Positions 43,110 through 52,419 of a stretch of DNA of 64,000 nucleotides are shown in pieces. The stretch is from positions 558,001 to 622,000 of the forward strand of contig NZ_JAJNDU010000001.1 of the NCBI RefSeq assembly GCF_021043365.1, read 5' to 3'. The first letter of the stretch is position 1. Each line of letters starts with the position of its first letter. The DNA comes from Sphingomonas sp. IC-11 (GTDB lineage Bacteria > Pseudomonadota > Alphaproteobacteria > Sphingomonadales > Sphingomonadaceae). The notes under the pieces were generated by a model, which saw only the letters and a program-made list of their open reading frames with translations, ran no database searches and was not told the DNA's origin. The position numbers and the translations under genes are program-made.

Positions 43110-43816
43110 TGGGTCATAAGAGCAACCCGATCGGTCTGCGCCTGCAGATCAACCGCACCTGGGACAGCCGCTGGTACGCCGACGGCGCTGACTATGGTCG
43201 CTTGCTGCTGGAGGATCTGAAGATCCGTCAGTACATCCTGAAGACGCTGCCGCAGGCGGCGATCTCCAAGGTGGTGATTGAGCGTCCGGCCAAGCTGTGC
43301 CGCATCTCCATCTTCGCTGCGCGCCCCGGCGTGATCATTGGCAAGAAGGGCTCGGACATCGAGAAGCTGCGCAAGACGCTCGGCGCGATGACCAGCTCCG
43401 ACGTTTCGCTGAACATTGTCGAGATCCGCAAGCCGGAAGTCGACGCGAAGCTCGTCGCCCAGGGCATTGCTGATCAGCTCGAGCGCCGTATCGCCTTCCG
43501 CCGCGCCATGAAGCGCGCGGTGCAGTCGGCAATGCGCCTGGGTGCCGACGGCATCCGCGTTGCGTGCGGCGGTCGCCTTGGCGGCGCCGAGATCGCGCGT
43601 TCGGAGAGCTATCGCGAAGGCCGCGTTCCGCTCCACACGCTGCGTGCGAACATGGACTATGCCGAGGCGCAGGCCCACACCGCTTATGGTGTGTGCGGCG
43701 TCAAGGTCTGGATCTTCAAGGGTGAGATCCTGGGCCATGATCCGACGGCGACCGATCGCCTGATGATGGAGGCCCAGACCTCCGGCGTGCGCCCTGCGCG
43801 CGATGACCGCCGCTAA
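43109..43816 (+). CDS. rpsC: 30S ribosomal protein S3 (uS3)
   Basis: 235 residues. S3 forms part of the mRNA entry channel and its helicase. It begins [20 protein letters not shown], with the KH-domain motif [19 protein letters not shown]. The start is the ATG at 43109 that overlaps the rplV stop. The frame is open upstream to 42671, but those 146 codons lie in the coding sequence of rpsS and rplV and are not part of the gene. Confidence 0.97.
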   Translation: MGHKSNPIGLRLQINRTWDSRWYADGADYGRLLLEDLKIRQYILKTLPQAAISKVVIERPAKLCRISIFAARPGVIIGKKGSDIEKLRKTLGAMTSSDVSLNIVEIRKPEVDAKLVAQGIADQLERRIAFRRAMKRAVQSAMRLGADGIRVACGGRLGGAEIARSESYREGRVPLHTLRANMDYAEAQAHTAYGVCGVKVWIFKGEILGHDPTATDRLMMEAQTSGVRPARDDRR

Positions 43817-43828
43817 GGAGTAGAAGAA

Positions 43829-44263
43829 GTGCTGCAACCAAGGCGCACCAAGTTCCGCAAGGCGTTCAAGGGCCGCATCAGCGGCGACGCCAAGGGCGGT
43901 ACCGCGCTCAACTTCGGGTCCTACGGCCTGAAGGCGATGGAGCCGGAGCGCATCACCGCGCGTCAGATCGAGGCGGCTCGCCGTGCGATCACGCGTCACA
44001 TCAAGCGCCAGGGCCGTCTCTGGATCCGCGTGTTCCCGGACGTGCCCGTGTCGGGCAAGCCGGCCGAAGTCCGCATGGGCTCGGGTAAGGGCTCGCCGGA
44101 GTTCTGGGCGGCTCGCGTCAAGCCGGGCCGTATCCTGTTCGAGCTGGACGGCGTTCCCGGGCCGCTCGCTGCCGAGGCGTTCGAGCGCGCGGCAATGAAG
44201 CTGCCGATCAAGACCAAGGTCGTGGCGCGCCTCGGCGACACGTCGCACCTCGGAGGCGAGTAA
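43829..44263 (+). CDS. rplP: 50S ribosomal protein L16 (uL16)
   Basis: 144 residues from a GTG at 43829, with AAGGAGTAGAAGAA just upstream. L16 contacts A-site tRNA. It begins [20 protein letters not shown] and contains [20 protein letters not shown]. In some bacteria the loop arginine of this protein is hydroxylated by RoxA/YcfD; the modification cannot be read from DNA. Confidence 0.98.
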   Translation: MLQPRRTKFRKAFKGRISGDAKGGTALNFGSYGLKAMEPERITARQIEAARRAITRHIKRQGRLWIRVFPDVPVSGKPAEVRMGSGKGSPEFWAARVKPGRILFELDGVPGPLAAEAFERAAMKLPIKTKVVARLGDTSHLGGE

Positions 44264-44264
44264 G

Positions 44265-44465
44265 ATGGCGAAGACTGACTACAACGGCCAGAGCGACGAC
44301 CAGCTCGTCGAGGCGTTGGGCAACCTGAAGCGGGAGCAGTTCAACCTGCGCTTCCAGGCCGCGACCAACCAGCTCGAGAAGCCGAGCCGCGTGCGCGAGG
44401 TCCGCAAGGACATCGCCCGCATCAAGACCCTGCAGGCGCAGCGCACCGCTGCCGCCGGCAAGTAA
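44265..44465 (+). CDS. rpmC: 50S ribosomal protein L29 (uL29)
   Basis: 66 residues, two long helices. L29 sits beside L23 at the tunnel exit. The core [20 protein letters not shown] followed by [15 protein letters not shown] is diagnostic. The start is 1 nt after the rplP stop. Confidence 0.96.
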   Translation: MAKTDYNGQSDDQLVEALGNLKREQFNLRFQAATNQLEKPSRVREVRKDIARIKTLQAQRTAAAGK

Positions 44466-44478
44466 GAGGACCACAGCC

Positions 44479-44763
44479 ATGCCGAAGCGCGTGCTGACCG
44501 GGCTGATCGTCTCCGACAAGGGCGACAAGACGGTGGTCGTGAACGTTGAGCGCAAGGTGAAGCACCCGCTCTACGGCAAGATCATCCGCCGTTCGAAGAA
44601 GTATCACGCCCATGACGAGGCGAACGAGTACAAGCAGGGCGAGACCGTGCGGATCGAAGAAACCGCGCCGATCTCCAAGCTGAAGACCTGGAAGGTTGTC
44701 GATCGGGTGAACACCCACGCGACGCCTGAGCGGGTCGAGATCGACGAGCCGGCCTCGGCGTAA
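44479..44763 (+). CDS. rpsQ: 30S ribosomal protein S17 (uS17)
   Basis: 94 residues. S17 is an early-binding OB-fold protein. It begins [20 protein letters not shown] and contains [19 protein letters not shown]. It is the last gene of the S10 part; a 247-nt gap with two hairpins, the second a terminator, separates it from rplN. Confidence 0.97.
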   Translation: MPKRVLTGLIVSDKGDKTVVVNVERKVKHPLYGKIIRRSKKYHAHDEANEYKQGETVRIEETAPISKLKTWKVVDRVNTHATPERVEIDEPASA

Positions 44764-44901
44764 GCCGCAGGTCCGGGTCGAAGACCAGGGCGCTCTTGTC
44801 AGTATCGGCCAGGGTCCGGATTGTCCGGAGACCAGTCGAGGGGCGGGGGCGATCGAGAGCAGGCAAGGATGGGGCCCCACGGGGCATTGCCTTTTGTCTG
44901 T

Positions 44902-44923
44902 GGAGCGGCTAACGGGCCGCTCC
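44902..44923 (+). other. Stem-loop upstream of the spc terminator
   Basis: GGAGCGGC (44902-44909) pairs with GCCGCTCC (44916-44923) around a 6-nt loop. It directly precedes the U-tract terminator at 44925, so the pair looks like a pause/anti-terminator type leader, though no alternative pairing is evident by eye. Confidence 0.5.
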
Positions 44924-44924
44924 C

Positions 44925-44960
44925 CCTGGACGCGATTGTCGCGCCCAGGGTCATTTTTTT
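44925..44960 (+). terminator. Rho-independent terminator/attenuator between rpsQ and rplN
   Basis: CCTGGACGCGA pairs with TCGCGCCCAGG (one A/C mismatch) around a 3-nt loop and is followed by GTCATTTTTTT, seven Us. It splits the S10 and spc parts of the cluster, 50 nt before rplN, leaving little room for a separate promoter, so partial readthrough is likely. Confidence 0.8.
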
Positions 44961-45010
44961 AAGGCGGGGTTGGGTCGGTATCCACCCCATAGCGAGAAGG
45001 AAGCGGATCG

Positions 45011-45379
45011 ATGATCCAGATGCAGTCCAATCTCGACGTCGCTGACAACAGCGGCGCGAAGCGGGTGCAGTGCATCAAGGTGCTTGGTGGTTCCAAGCGC
45101 CGCACGGCCAGCGTCGGCGACATCATTGTCGTGTCGATCAAGGAAGCGCAGCCGCGGGGCAAGGTGAAGAAGGGTGACGTGCATCGCGCCGTCATCGTGC
45201 GCACCGCCAAGGACATTCACCGTGCGGACGGCTCGACCATCCGTTTCGACGGCAACGCCGCCGTGCTGGTCAACAAGAACGAGGAGCCGATCGGCACCCG
45301 TATCTTTGGCCCGGTGGTGCGTGAACTTCGTGGCAAGAAGCACATGAAGATCATCTCGCTGGCTCCGGAGGTGCTGTAA
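45011..45379 (+). CDS. rplN: 50S ribosomal protein L14 (uL14)
   Basis: 122 residues. L14 faces the 30S subunit and is the target of the RsfS silencing factor encoded at the start of this window. It begins [20 protein letters not shown] and ends [25 protein letters not shown] precedes the ATG. First gene after the internal terminator, as in the E. coli spc operon. Confidence 0.98.
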   Translation: MIQMQSNLDVADNSGAKRVQCIKVLGGSKRRTASVGDIIVVSIKEAQPRGKVKKGDVHRAVIVRTAKDIHRADGSTIRFDGNAAVLVNKNEEPIGTRIFGPVVRELRGKKHMKIISLAPEVL

Positions 45380-45696
45380 TGGCTGCCGCAAAGATCAAGA
45401 AGGGTGACCAGGTCATCGTTCTGTCCGGCAAGGACAAGGGCAAGACGGGTACCGTGACTGCTGCCATGCCGAAGGACGGCAAGGTCGTTGTGGCCGGCGT
45501 GAACGTGGCGACCCGCCACACGAAGCCGTCGCAGATGAACCCGCAGGGCGGCCTGAACCGCTTTGAAGCGCCGCTGCACGTTTCGAAGGTCGCGCACGTG
45601 ACCGCCGATGGCAAGCCGACGCGCGTCCGTTTCGAAATGCAGGACGGCAAGAAGGTCCGTGTTGCGGTCAAGACCGGGGAGAAGATCGATGGCTGA
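45379..45696 (+). CDS. rplX: 50S ribosomal protein L24 (uL24)
   Basis: 105 residues. L24 initiates 50S assembly. The KOW motif [20 protein letters not shown] is at the N-terminus. The start shares one base with the rplN stop (TAATG); the end overlaps rplE by 8 nt. Confidence 0.97.
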   Translation: MAAAKIKKGDQVIVLSGKDKGKTGTVTAAMPKDGKVVVAGVNVATRHTKPSQMNPQGGLNRFEAPLHVSKVAHVTADGKPTRVRFEMQDGKKVRVAVKTGEKIDG

Positions 45697-46273
45697 TGGC
45701 TACACGCCCCGCCTGCGCAAGCTGTATGACGAGACCATCGTAAAGGCGATGATCGAGAAGTTCGGCTACAAGAACGCGCTCGAAATCCCGCGGATCGAGA
45801 AGATCGTGCTCAACATGGGCGTCGGTGAGGCGACCCAGGACAAGAAGCGTGTCGAGCAGGCCGCTTCCGAGATGGAGCTGATCGCGGGCCAGAAGCCGGT
45901 GATCACCAAGGCGAAGAAGTCGATCGCGCAGTTCAAGCTGCGTGAAGGCATGCCGATCGGCGTGAAGGTCACGCTGCGTCGCGAGCGCATGTACGAATTC
46001 CTCGATCGCTTCATCACCATCGCGCTTCCGCGTGTTCGCGACTTCCGCGGCCTGAACCCGAAGAGCTTCGATGGACGCGGCAACTATGCCTGCGGCCTGA
46101 AGGAGCAGATCGTGTTCCCGGAAATCAACTATGACCGCATCGACAAGGTGCGCGGCATGGACGTGATCGTCACCACGACCGCCAAGACCGACGACGAGGC
46201 GCGCGAGCTGCTTCGCCTGTTCGGCTTCCCGTTCCCGCGGGATGAGGCGGCTGAAGAGAAGAAGGCGGCGTGA
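45689..46273 (+). CDS. rplE: 50S ribosomal protein L5 (uL5)
   Basis: 194 residues, slightly longer than in E. coli through a charged tail ([11 protein letters not shown]). L5 binds 5S rRNA. Core segments: [40 protein letters not shown] and [20 protein letters not shown]. The ATG at 45689 lies inside the end of rplX; the upstream open frame is a shadow of rplX. Confidence 0.97.
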   Translation: MADGYTPRLRKLYDETIVKAMIEKFGYKNALEIPRIEKIVLNMGVGEATQDKKRVEQAASEMELIAGQKPVITKAKKSIAQFKLREGMPIGVKVTLRRERMYEFLDRFITIALPRVRDFRGLNPKSFDGRGNYACGLKEQIVFPEINYDRIDKVRGMDVIVTTTAKTDDEARELLRLFGFPFPRDEAAEEKKAA

Positions 46274-46311
46274 GCCCCTTGGCAACGAACTGAACGAGAG
46301 AGCTTAAGTCC

Positions 46312-46617
46312 ATGGCGAAACTGAGTTCCGTGAACAAGAACGAGCGTCGCAAGAAGCTCGTGAAGCAATACGCCCCGAAGTGGGCGAAGCTGAAGGCAAC
46401 GGCGAACGACAAGTCGCTCGACGAGACCGAGCGTCTCATCGCGCGTCTCAAGATGGCCGAACTTCCGCGCAATTCGAACCCGACCCGCGTCCGCAATCGC
46501 TGCGAGATCACCGGCCGGCCGCGCGCTTACTATCGCAAGTTCCGTCTTGCCCGCGTGATGCTGCGCGATCTGGCCAATAAGGGCCTGATCCCCGGTCTGA
46601 CGAAGTCGAGCTGGTAA
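46312..46617 (+). CDS. rpsN: 30S ribosomal protein S14 (uS14), zinc-free type
   Basis: 101 residues. The long form without the zinc ribbon: only one cysteine ([20 protein letters not shown]), whereas the short zinc form has CxxC pairs. It begins [20 protein letters not shown]. It lies between rplE and rpsH as usual. Confidence 0.97.
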   Translation: MAKLSSVNKNERRKKLVKQYAPKWAKLKATANDKSLDETERLIARLKMAELPRNSNPTRVRNRCEITGRPRAYYRKFRLARVMLRDLANKGLIPGLTKSSW

Positions 46618-46627
46618 GGACACCAAG

Positions 46628-47023
46628 ATGGCAGTGACCGATCCCCTGGGTGACCTGCTCACCCGCATCCGCAACGGCCAGCGCGCACGCAAGGACAGCG
46701 TCGTGTCGCCGGCGTCGAAGCTGCGGACCCGCGTGCTCGACGTGCTTCAGCGCGAAGGCTACATCCGTGGCTATAGCGAGGAAGATCTGGGCCCCGTGAA
46801 GGGCGTCCGCATCGAGCTCAAGTATTTCGAGGGCCAGCCGGCGATCAAGCATGTCGCCCGCGTCTCGAAGCCTGGTCGTCGTATCTACAGCGGCTCGCAG
46901 AGCCTGCCGCGCGTGATGAACGGCCTTGGCATCACGATCGTCTCGACGCCGCGTGGCGTGCTCTCGGATGCCGAGGCGCGTGAGCAGAACGTCGGTGGCG
47001 AAGTGCTGGCGGAGGTGTTCTGA
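46628..47023 (+). CDS. rpsH: 30S ribosomal protein S8 (uS8)
   Basis: 131 residues. S8 binds the central domain of 16S rRNA and in E. coli represses the spc operon. It begins [20 protein letters not shown] and ends with [20 protein letters not shown] and GGEVLAEVF. The stop overlaps the rplF start by one base. Confidence 0.98.
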   Translation: MAVTDPLGDLLTRIRNGQRARKDSVVSPASKLRTRVLDVLQREGYIRGYSEEDLGPVKGVRIELKYFEGQPAIKHVARVSKPGRRIYSGSQSLPRVMNGLGITIVSTPRGVLSDAEAREQNVGGEVLAEVF

Positions 47024-47556
47024 TGAGCCGCATCGGTAAGAAGGCGGTCCCCGTTCCGGCTGGCGTCACTGCCACCGTCACGGGTAACCAGCTGTCGGTG
47101 AAGGGGCCCAAGGGCACCCTCTCGCTGACAATGTCGGACCTGATCACGTACGACATCCAGTCGGACGGCATTTCGGTGCAGCCGGCGAATGACTCCAAGC
47201 AGGCTCGCGCCTTCTGGGGCATGCAGCGGACCATGGTGCAGAACCTCGTCACGGGCGTGACCGAGGGCTTCACCAAGAAGCTCCTGATCACTGGCGTCGG
47301 CTACCGCGCTGCGGCGCAGGGCAAGAAGCTGAAGCTGCAGCTCGGCTACAGCCATGATGTCGACATCGACGTGCCGGAAGGCATTGAGGTGAAGACCCCG
47401 GATCAGACCACGGTCGAGATTTCGGGCGCCGACAAGCAGAAGGTTGGCCAGCTGGCCGCCGAGATCCGCCGCTGGCGCAAGCCTGAGCCGTACAAGGGCA
47501 AGGGCATCAAGTACGACGGCGAGTTCATCTTCCGTAAGGAAGGAAAGAAGAAGTGA
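47023..47556 (+). CDS. rplF: 50S ribosomal protein L6 (uL6)
   Basis: 177 residues. L6 lies near the factor-binding site. It begins [20 protein letters not shown] and has [20 protein letters not shown] and the C-terminal signature [20 protein letters not shown]. The end overlaps rplR by 4 nt (GTGA). Confidence 0.98.
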   Translation: MSRIGKKAVPVPAGVTATVTGNQLSVKGPKGTLSLTMSDLITYDIQSDGISVQPANDSKQARAFWGMQRTMVQNLVTGVTEGFTKKLLITGVGYRAAAQGKKLKLQLGYSHDVDIDVPEGIEVKTPDQTTVEISGADKQKVGQLAAEIRRWRKPEPYKGKGIKYDGEFIFRKEGKKK

Positions 47557-47903
47557 CCAAGGGCCTTTCGCTTTTCGAGAAGCGGCGTCGCCGCAACCGT
47601 ACGGCGCTTCGTGCGCGCAGCGGTGGCCGTCCGCGCCTGTCCGTGCATCGTTCGGGCAAGCACATCTATGCCCAGGTAATCGACGACGCGCAGGGCCGCA
47701 CGGTCGCTGCTGCCTCGACGCTCCAGGGCCACGAGGGTGCAACGTCGAACGTCGATGCTGCGAGCGCCGTTGGCAAGCGCATTGCCGAGGCGGCGAAGGC
47801 TGCCGGCGTCACGCAGGTCGTGTTCGATCGCGGCGGCTTCCTCTTTCACGGCCGAGTGAAGGCGCTGGCGGAAGCCGCGCGCGAAGCCGGACTGGAGTTC
47901 TAA
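47553..47903 (+). CDS. rplR: 50S ribosomal protein L18 (uL18)
   Basis: 116 residues from a GTG at 47553. L18 binds 5S rRNA with L5. Core: [20 protein letters not shown] and [20 protein letters not shown]. The coupled GTGA junction with rplF fixes the start. Confidence 0.97.
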   Translation: MTKGLSLFEKRRRRNRTALRARSGGRPRLSVHRSGKHIYAQVIDDAQGRTVAAASTLQGHEGATSNVDAASAVGKRIAEAAKAAGVTQVVFDRGGFLFHGRVKALAEAAREAGLEF

Positions 47904-47906
47904 GAC

Positions 47907-48617
47907 ATGGCTGACGAGAACAACACCGAGGTGCAGGCCGCAGCGCCTGAGGCGAATGCCGGAGCCGGTGAGGCTCCCCGCGGTCGCGGCGGTCGTGGCC
48001 GTGGCGGCGATCGTGGTGGTCGCGGCGGGCGTGATGGCGGCCGCGGCCGTCGTGACGATCGCAATCGCGACGAAGGTGGTGAGGAGCTGATCGAGAAGCT
48101 CGTTCACATCAACCGCGTGTCGAAGACGGTGAAGGGCGGTAAGCGCTTCGGCTTCGCTGCACTGGTCGTCGTTGGTGACGGCAAGGGCCGCGTCGGCTTC
48201 GGCCACGGTAAGGCTCGCGAAGTGCCGGAAGCGATTTCCAAGGCCACCGCGGCTGCCAAGAAGGCGATGGTTCGTGTGCCGCTCAAGGAAGGCCGCACGC
48301 TGCACCACGACGGAAACGGTCACTTCGGCGCAGGCCGCGTCACCGTTCGTTCGGCGCCGCAGGGCACCGGCATCATCGCTGGTGGTCCGATGCGCGCGAT
48401 CTTCGAGTCGCTCGGCGTCGCTGACGTGGTGACGAAGTCGGTGGGCACATCGAACCCGTACAACATGATCCGCGCCACCTTTGAGGCGCTGAACAGCCAG
48501 ACTTCGCCGAAGTCGGTTGCGCAGCGGCGCGGGAAGAAGATCGCCGACCTGCTCGGCCGCGGACATGGCGCTGATGCGCAGACCGCCGCTGCCGAAGCTG
48601 CGGCCGTCACGGAGTAA
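47907..48617 (+). CDS. rpsE: 30S ribosomal protein S5 (uS5) with an RGG-rich N-terminal extension
   Basis: 236 residues, about 70 more than E. coli S5. After an acidic start (residues 1-24) comes a Gly/Arg-rich stretch (about 25-58, including [17 protein letters not shown]), a typical RGG box. The S5 core then begins at [20 protein letters not shown], with [16 protein letters not shown] and [18 protein letters not shown]. The C-terminus also has an Ala-rich tail. S5 governs accuracy and spectinomycin binding; the RGG box could add RNA or protein contacts. The reading frame is continuous, so this is not a start artefact. Confidence 0.95.
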   Translation: MADENNTEVQAAAPEANAGAGEAPRGRGGRGRGGDRGGRGGRDGGRGRRDDRNRDEGGEELIEKLVHINRVSKTVKGGKRFGFAALVVVGDGKGRVGFGHGKAREVPEAISKATAAAKKAMVRVPLKEGRTLHHDGNGHFGAGRVTVRSAPQGTGIIAGGPMRAIFESLGVADVVTKSVGTSNPYNMIRATFEALNSQTSPKSVAQRRGKKIADLLGRGHGADAQTAAAEAAAVTE

Positions 48618-48623
48618 GCGGAC

Positions 48624-48800
48624 ATGGCAACCATCAAGGTCAAGCAGATCGGCTCGCCGATCCGCCGCACTAAGGACCAGCGCGCGACGCTGGTCGGCTT
48701 GGGCCTCAACAAGATGCACCGTGTCTCGGAGCTCGAGGATTCCCCCGAGGTCCGCGGCATGATCCGCAAGGTGCAGCACATGGTCGAGGTCCAGGACTGA
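48624..48800 (+). CDS. rpmD: 50S ribosomal protein L30 (uL30)
   Basis: 58 residues, too short for many gene finders. It begins [20 protein letters not shown] and has [20 protein letters not shown] and a final [13 protein letters not shown], the full family pattern. It lies 6 nt after rpsE, in the usual place before rplO, and is followed by a strong stem-loop. Confidence 0.96.
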   Translation: MATIKVKQIGSPIRRTKDQRATLVGLGLNKMHRVSELEDSPEVRGMIRKVQHMVEVQD

Positions 48801-48829
48801 TTGTCCTCACCTGACTAGTGACAAATTGC

Positions 48830-48862
48830 GGAAGGGGGGCTATCGGCCCCCCTTCCTTTATT
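48830..48862 (+). terminator. Rho-independent terminator/attenuator between rpmD and rplO
   Basis: GGAAGGGGGGC (48830-48840) pairs perfectly with GCCCCCCTTCC (48846-48856) around TATCG, followed by TTTATT. A strong 11-bp hairpin in the middle of the spc operon, with rplO starting only 31 nt later. Partial termination would lower rplO and secY relative to the upstream genes. Confidence 0.78.
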
Positions 48863-48893
48863 CAGCGCGAAAACAGCGAAAGCGAGTGCATAC

Positions 48894-49433
48894 ATGAAAC
48901 TGAACGAACTGCGGGACAACGAAGGCGCCCGCCATCGTAAGATCCGCGTTGGTCGCGGTATCGGCTCGGGCAAGGGCAAGACCGGCGGTCGCGGCCAGAA
49001 GGGCCAGAAGAGCCGTGAGGGCGTGTCCATCGCGGGTTTTGAGGGCGGTCAGATGCCGCTCCACATGCGTCTGCCGAAGCGTGGCTTCAACAACATCTTC
49101 GCTAAGGACTATGCCGAGGTGAACCTCGTCGCGATCCAGAAGGCAGTTGATGCAGGCAAGCTGACCGCGACGGATGTCGATCACGTCGCTCTCAAGGCTG
49201 CTGGCCTGGCACGTGGCGGTAAGGACGGCGTGCGCGTGCTCGGTAAGGGCGAGCTGACCGCCAAGCTGAACTTCACCGTGGCTGGCGTGTCGGCCAGCGC
49301 ACGTGAGGCGATCGAGAAGGCTGGTGGCTCGGTTTCGGTGATCGAGGTCGTTCCTGCTGCCGAGAAGGCCGCTGCTAAGAAGGGCAAGACGCGCGAGGCG
49401 CGGCTCGCCAAGAAGGCCGCAGCCAGCAAGTAA
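48894..49433 (+). CDS. rplO: 50S ribosomal protein L15 (uL15)
   Basis: 179 residues, with a Lys/Ala-rich C-terminal tail. L15 joins late in 50S assembly. It begins [20 protein letters not shown] and has [20 protein letters not shown] and [20 protein letters not shown]. It precedes secY as usual, but after a 184-nt gap holding a hairpin and a good promoter. Confidence 0.97.
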   Translation: MKLNELRDNEGARHRKIRVGRGIGSGKGKTGGRGQKGQKSREGVSIAGFEGGQMPLHMRLPKRGFNNIFAKDYAEVNLVAIQKAVDAGKLTATDVDHVALKAAGLARGGKDGVRVLGKGELTAKLNFTVAGVSASAREAIEKAGGSVSVIEVVPAAEKAAAKKGKTREARLAKKAAASK

Positions 49434-49439
49434 GGGCCG

Positions 49440-49463
49440 GTGCCTCCGGTGATCCGGGGGCAC
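49440..49463 (+). terminator. Stem-loop after rplO
   Basis: GTGCCTCCGG (49440-49449) pairs with CCGGGGGCAC (49454-49463), 10 bp with one G/U wobble, loop TGAT. No U-tract follows. It could end or process the spc transcript ahead of the secY promoter. Confidence 0.5.
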
Positions 49464-49522
49464 TCGCCAGCCGCTCGCGGTCCGGCTTCGGCCCTCGCCG
49501 GAGCGGAAAATGTTCGGTGGGT

Positions 49523-49550
49523 TAGACAAGCCTCCGAGCGCGACTATATG
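49523..49550 (+). promoter_or_regulatory. Candidate secY promoter
   Basis: TAGACA (49523-49528, five of six matches), a 16-nt spacer and TATATG (49545-49550). A good housekeeping match in an otherwise GC-rich spacer, with a predicted leader of about 60 nt. It would give secY-adk independent expression. Confidence 0.6.
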
Positions 49551-49617
49551 AGCGGCGGGGCGGGGGCATCAGCACCTTCTCCGCCGTTTCTGATTTAGAC
49601 CAAGGCCAAAGGCTATT

Positions 49618-50964
49618 ATGGCATCCGCAGCCGACCAGATGGCGCAAAACATCAGCCTCGCGAAGTTCGCGCAGGCCACCGATCTCAAAAAGAGGCTTTG
49701 GTTCACGATCGGTGCGCTGATCGTATTCCGTCTGCTCAGCTATGTTCCGCTGCCGGGCATTGACCCGACTGGTCTTGCTGCGCTCGCGCAGCAGACCAAG
49801 GGCGGTGTGCTCGATTTCTTCAACACCTTCTCCGGCGGTGCGCTGGAGCGTGCGTCGCTGATCGCGCTGGGCGTGATGCCGTACATCACGGCTTCGATCG
49901 TCGTGCAGCTCGCCACTTCGCTGTCGCCGCAGCTTGCCGCGATCAAGAAGGAAGGCGAGAGCGGGCGCAAGAAGCTTAATCAGTATACGCGCTATGGCAC
50001 GGTGCTGCTCACAGCGATCCAGGGCTATGTGATCGCGACCGGCCTTGAAGCTGGCGGCGCGGTGGTCGAGCCGGGCATGCTGTTCCGCGTCGCGGCCGTG
50101 ATCTCGCTGATCGGCGGTACGATGTTCCTGATGTGGATCGGTGAGCAGATCACCAGCCGCGGGATTGGCAACGGTATCTCGCTGATCATCATGGCTGGCA
50201 TCGTCGCGCACCTGCCGACCACACTCGTCAACCTTCTTGAAGGTGGCCGTACCGGCTCGATGAGCCCGGCGGTCGTGATCGCGATCATCCTGGCGGTGGT
50301 CGGTCTCGTGCTGTTCATCTGCTTCATGGAGCGCGCTCAGCGCCGCATCCTGATCCAGTATCCGAAGCGTCAAACGGCGCGTGGCGTGCAGGCGGACCGC
50401 AGCCACCTGCCGCTGAAGATCAACACCGCGGGTGTTATTCCGCCGATCTTCGCATCGTCGCTTCTGCTGCTGCCGCTGACGATCACGCAGTTCGCTGGCA
50501 ATCGTGTGTCGGGTGAAAGCTGGTGGGGCGATTTGATCATTTCGCTGAATCAGTACCTGCAGCACGGCAGCCCGATCTACATGCTGCTTTATGGCGCCGG
50601 CATCATCTTCTTCTCGTTCTTCTACACGGCGGTTGTCTTCAACCCGGAGGAGACCGCCGAGAATCTGAAGCGTTATGGTGGCTTCATCCCGGGGATTCGT
50701 CCGGGCAAGAATACCGAGCAGTATTTCGACTACGTTCTGACCAGGATCACGGTGATCGGCGCAGCCTATCTCGCGGTGATCTGTCTGCTGCCGGAATATC
50801 TGGTGTCGGCGCTTTCGATCCCGTTCTATCTGGGCGGTACGAGCCTGCTGATCGTCGTCAACGTCACCATGGATACGGTGACGCAGATCCAGTCGCATCT
50901 GTTGGCGCACCAATACGGCGATCTGATCAAGAAGGCGAAGCTGAAGGGTGGCCGGCTGCGCTGA
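49618..50964 (+). CDS. secY: Protein translocase channel subunit SecY
   Basis: 448 residues, ten membrane helices. SecY is the pore of the Sec translocon. The plug/second-helix region has LDFFNTFSGGALERASLIAL and GVMPYITASIVVQLATSLSP; the cytosolic loop has GESGRKKLNQYTRYGT; the C-terminal loop has FNPEETAENLKRYGGFIPGI, which contacts SecA and the ribosome. Downstream adk is a common neighbour. Confidence 0.98.
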   Translation: MASAADQMAQNISLAKFAQATDLKKRLWFTIGALIVFRLLSYVPLPGIDPTGLAALAQQTKGGVLDFFNTFSGGALERASLIALGVMPYITASIVVQLATSLSPQLAAIKKEGESGRKKLNQYTRYGTVLLTAIQGYVIATGLEAGGAVVEPGMLFRVAAVISLIGGTMFLMWIGEQITSRGIGNGISLIIMAGIVAHLPTTLVNLLEGGRTGSMSPAVVIAIILAVVGLVLFICFMERAQRRILIQYPKRQTARGVQADRSHLPLKINTAGVIPPIFASSLLLLPLTITQFAGNRVSGESWWGDLIISLNQYLQHGSPIYMLLYGAGIIFFSFFYTAVVFNPEETAENLKRYGGFIPGIRPGKNTEQYFDYVLTRITVIGAAYLAVICLLPEYLVSALSIPFYLGGTSLLIVVNVTMDTVTQIQSHLLAHQYGDLIKKAKLKGGRLR

Positions 50965-51000
50965 GGCGGCTAGCGATACACACAGGGGAGGCGTTTTCGC

Positions 51001-51651
51001 GTGAACATCATTCTTCTGGGGCCGCCGGGTGCCGGCAAGGGCACGCAGTCCGAACGGCTGGTCGCCGAACGTGGCATGGTTCAGTTGTCCACCGGTGACA
51101 TGCTGCGGGCCGCTGTGAAGGCCGAATCGCCGGTCGGGCTTCAGGCGAAGGCAGTGATGGATGCGGGGGAACTCGTTTCTGACGCGATCGTGTCGGCTTT
51201 GATCGGGGAGAACCTTGATCGACTCGTGGATGGCCAGGGCGCCATCTTTGACGGCTATCCTCGAACCGCCGCGCAGGCGGAGGCGCTTGATCTGCTCTTG
51301 GAGGAGCGGTCTCGTGCGCTGGATCATGTGATCGAGTTGGCTGTCGACGAAGACGCGCTGGTTGAGCGGATCGTCGGACGGTTTACCTGCGCGAACTGCG
51401 GGGCGGGCTATCACGACCGCTTCAAGCAGCCCAAGATCGCGGACACTTGCGACGTTTGCGGTGCGCATGAGTTCAAGCGCCGGCCCGATGACAATGAAGA
51501 AACGGTTCGGACTCGGATGGCGGAATATCGCGCGAAGACGGCTCCGATCCTGCCGATCTATGAGGCGCGGGGCCTGGTCCATCGTGTCGATGGCATGGCG
51601 GATATCGCCGAAGTGACCCGCTCGATCGAGGCGATCCTAGACGGGCGTTGA
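51001..51651 (+). CDS. adk: Adenylate kinase with a four-cysteine (zinc-type) LID
   Basis: 216 residues from a GTG at 51001. It interconverts ATP, AMP and ADP. P-loop GPPGAGKGTQSERL is at residues 7-20; the AMP site has TGDMLRAAV and FDGYPRTAAQAEAL. The LID carries Cys130, Cys133, Cys150 and Cys153 (FTCANCGAGY and TCDVCGAHEF), the structural zinc site typical of Gram-positive and several alphaproteobacterial enzymes but absent in E. coli. It lies 36 nt after secY, with GGGGAGG upstream. Confidence 0.97.
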   Translation: MNIILLGPPGAGKGTQSERLVAERGMVQLSTGDMLRAAVKAESPVGLQAKAVMDAGELVSDAIVSALIGENLDRLVDGQGAIFDGYPRTAAQAEALDLLLEERSRALDHVIELAVDEDALVERIVGRFTCANCGAGYHDRFKQPKIADTCDVCGAHEFKRRPDDNEETVRTRMAEYRAKTAPILPIYEARGLVHRVDGMADIAEVTRSIEAILDGR

Positions 51652-51946
51652 AGGGGGCGGGCCGAGGAGCGTTACGTTCCTCGGGCGCCGCTTAGGGCTG
51701 TCGTTATCGACGTCCGACGAACACGAGTTAAGGTCATCAACAAGGATGGTCGCTGCCCGTGCTAGGTAGCGCGATGTCGGTCGTGTTGACATGATCAAGG
51801 GCGAGGGGTAAGGGCATCCCCTTCGACCAATCCGGTTACCGGCAGCGCGCGCCGCGCTTGCCGCTTTCCTGCGTGGTGGAAGTCATGCGAGGAGATGGGG
51901 TGCGTGAACCATGCCGCACTCCGTGGAGCACGAGGAGAAAAGTTTC
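51652..51946 (+). other. Intergenic region between adk and rpsM
   Basis: 295 bases with no gene. It holds a 10-bp stem-loop close after adk (CCGAGGAGCG, 51662-51671, with CGTTCCTCGG, 51675-51684), with no U-tract, and a possible rpsM promoter at 51786-51814. No tRNA or other RNA gene is visible. Confidence 0.5.
51786..51814 (+). promoter_or_regulatory. Candidate promoter of the alpha operon (rpsM-rpsK-rpoA-rplQ)
   Basis: A perfect -35 TTGACA (51786-51791), a 17-nt spacer and a weak -10 TAAGGG (51809-51814). The leader would be about 125 nt, enough for S4-type or other feedback control. Confidence 0.42.
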
Positions 51947-52315
51947 ATGGCACGTATCGCGGGTGTCAACATCCCGACCAACAAGCGCGTCCTGATCGCG
52001 CTGCAGTACATTCACGGCATCGGTCCGGCCAAGGCCAAGGAACTGACCGAAAAGCTTGAGATCGCACCGGAGCGCCGCGTGCAGGATCTGACGGACCAGG
52101 AGGTTCTGCAGATCCGTGAAGCTATCGACGCTGGCTACACCGTGGAAGGCGACCTGCGTCGCGAAACCGCGATGAACATCAAGCGCCTGATGGACCTCGC
52201 TTGCTATCGTGGTCTGCGTCACCGCAAGGGCCTGCCTGTTCGCGGCCAGCGCACGCATACCAACGCTCGCACCCGCAAGGGCAAGGCGAAGCCGATCGCG
52301 GGCAAGAAGAAGTAA
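51947..52315 (+). CDS. rpsM: 30S ribosomal protein S13 (uS13)
   Basis: 122 residues. S13 forms intersubunit bridges in the 30S head. It begins [20 protein letters not shown] and ends [29 protein letters not shown] precedes the ATG at 51947; the frame extends 12 codons upstream without support. Confidence 0.98.
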   Translation: MARIAGVNIPTNKRVLIALQYIHGIGPAKAKELTEKLEIAPERRVQDLTDQEVLQIREAIDAGYTVEGDLRRETAMNIKRLMDLACYRGLRHRKGLPVRGQRTHTNARTRKGKAKPIAGKKK

Positions 52316-52419
52316 GGAAGCAGTCCAGGGGACTGTTTCGTCTTCTTCTCCGCGGGCGGCAGGTTTGAGGCAGAGCGCCTCCCGACCGCCGTATTGCAAG
52401 ATAGGGTCAGGATTACCAA

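Noticed and set aside
49522..51582. 686-codon minus-strand open frame opposite secY and adk
   Set aside because: Shadow frame that spans two well-identified genes and their spacer.
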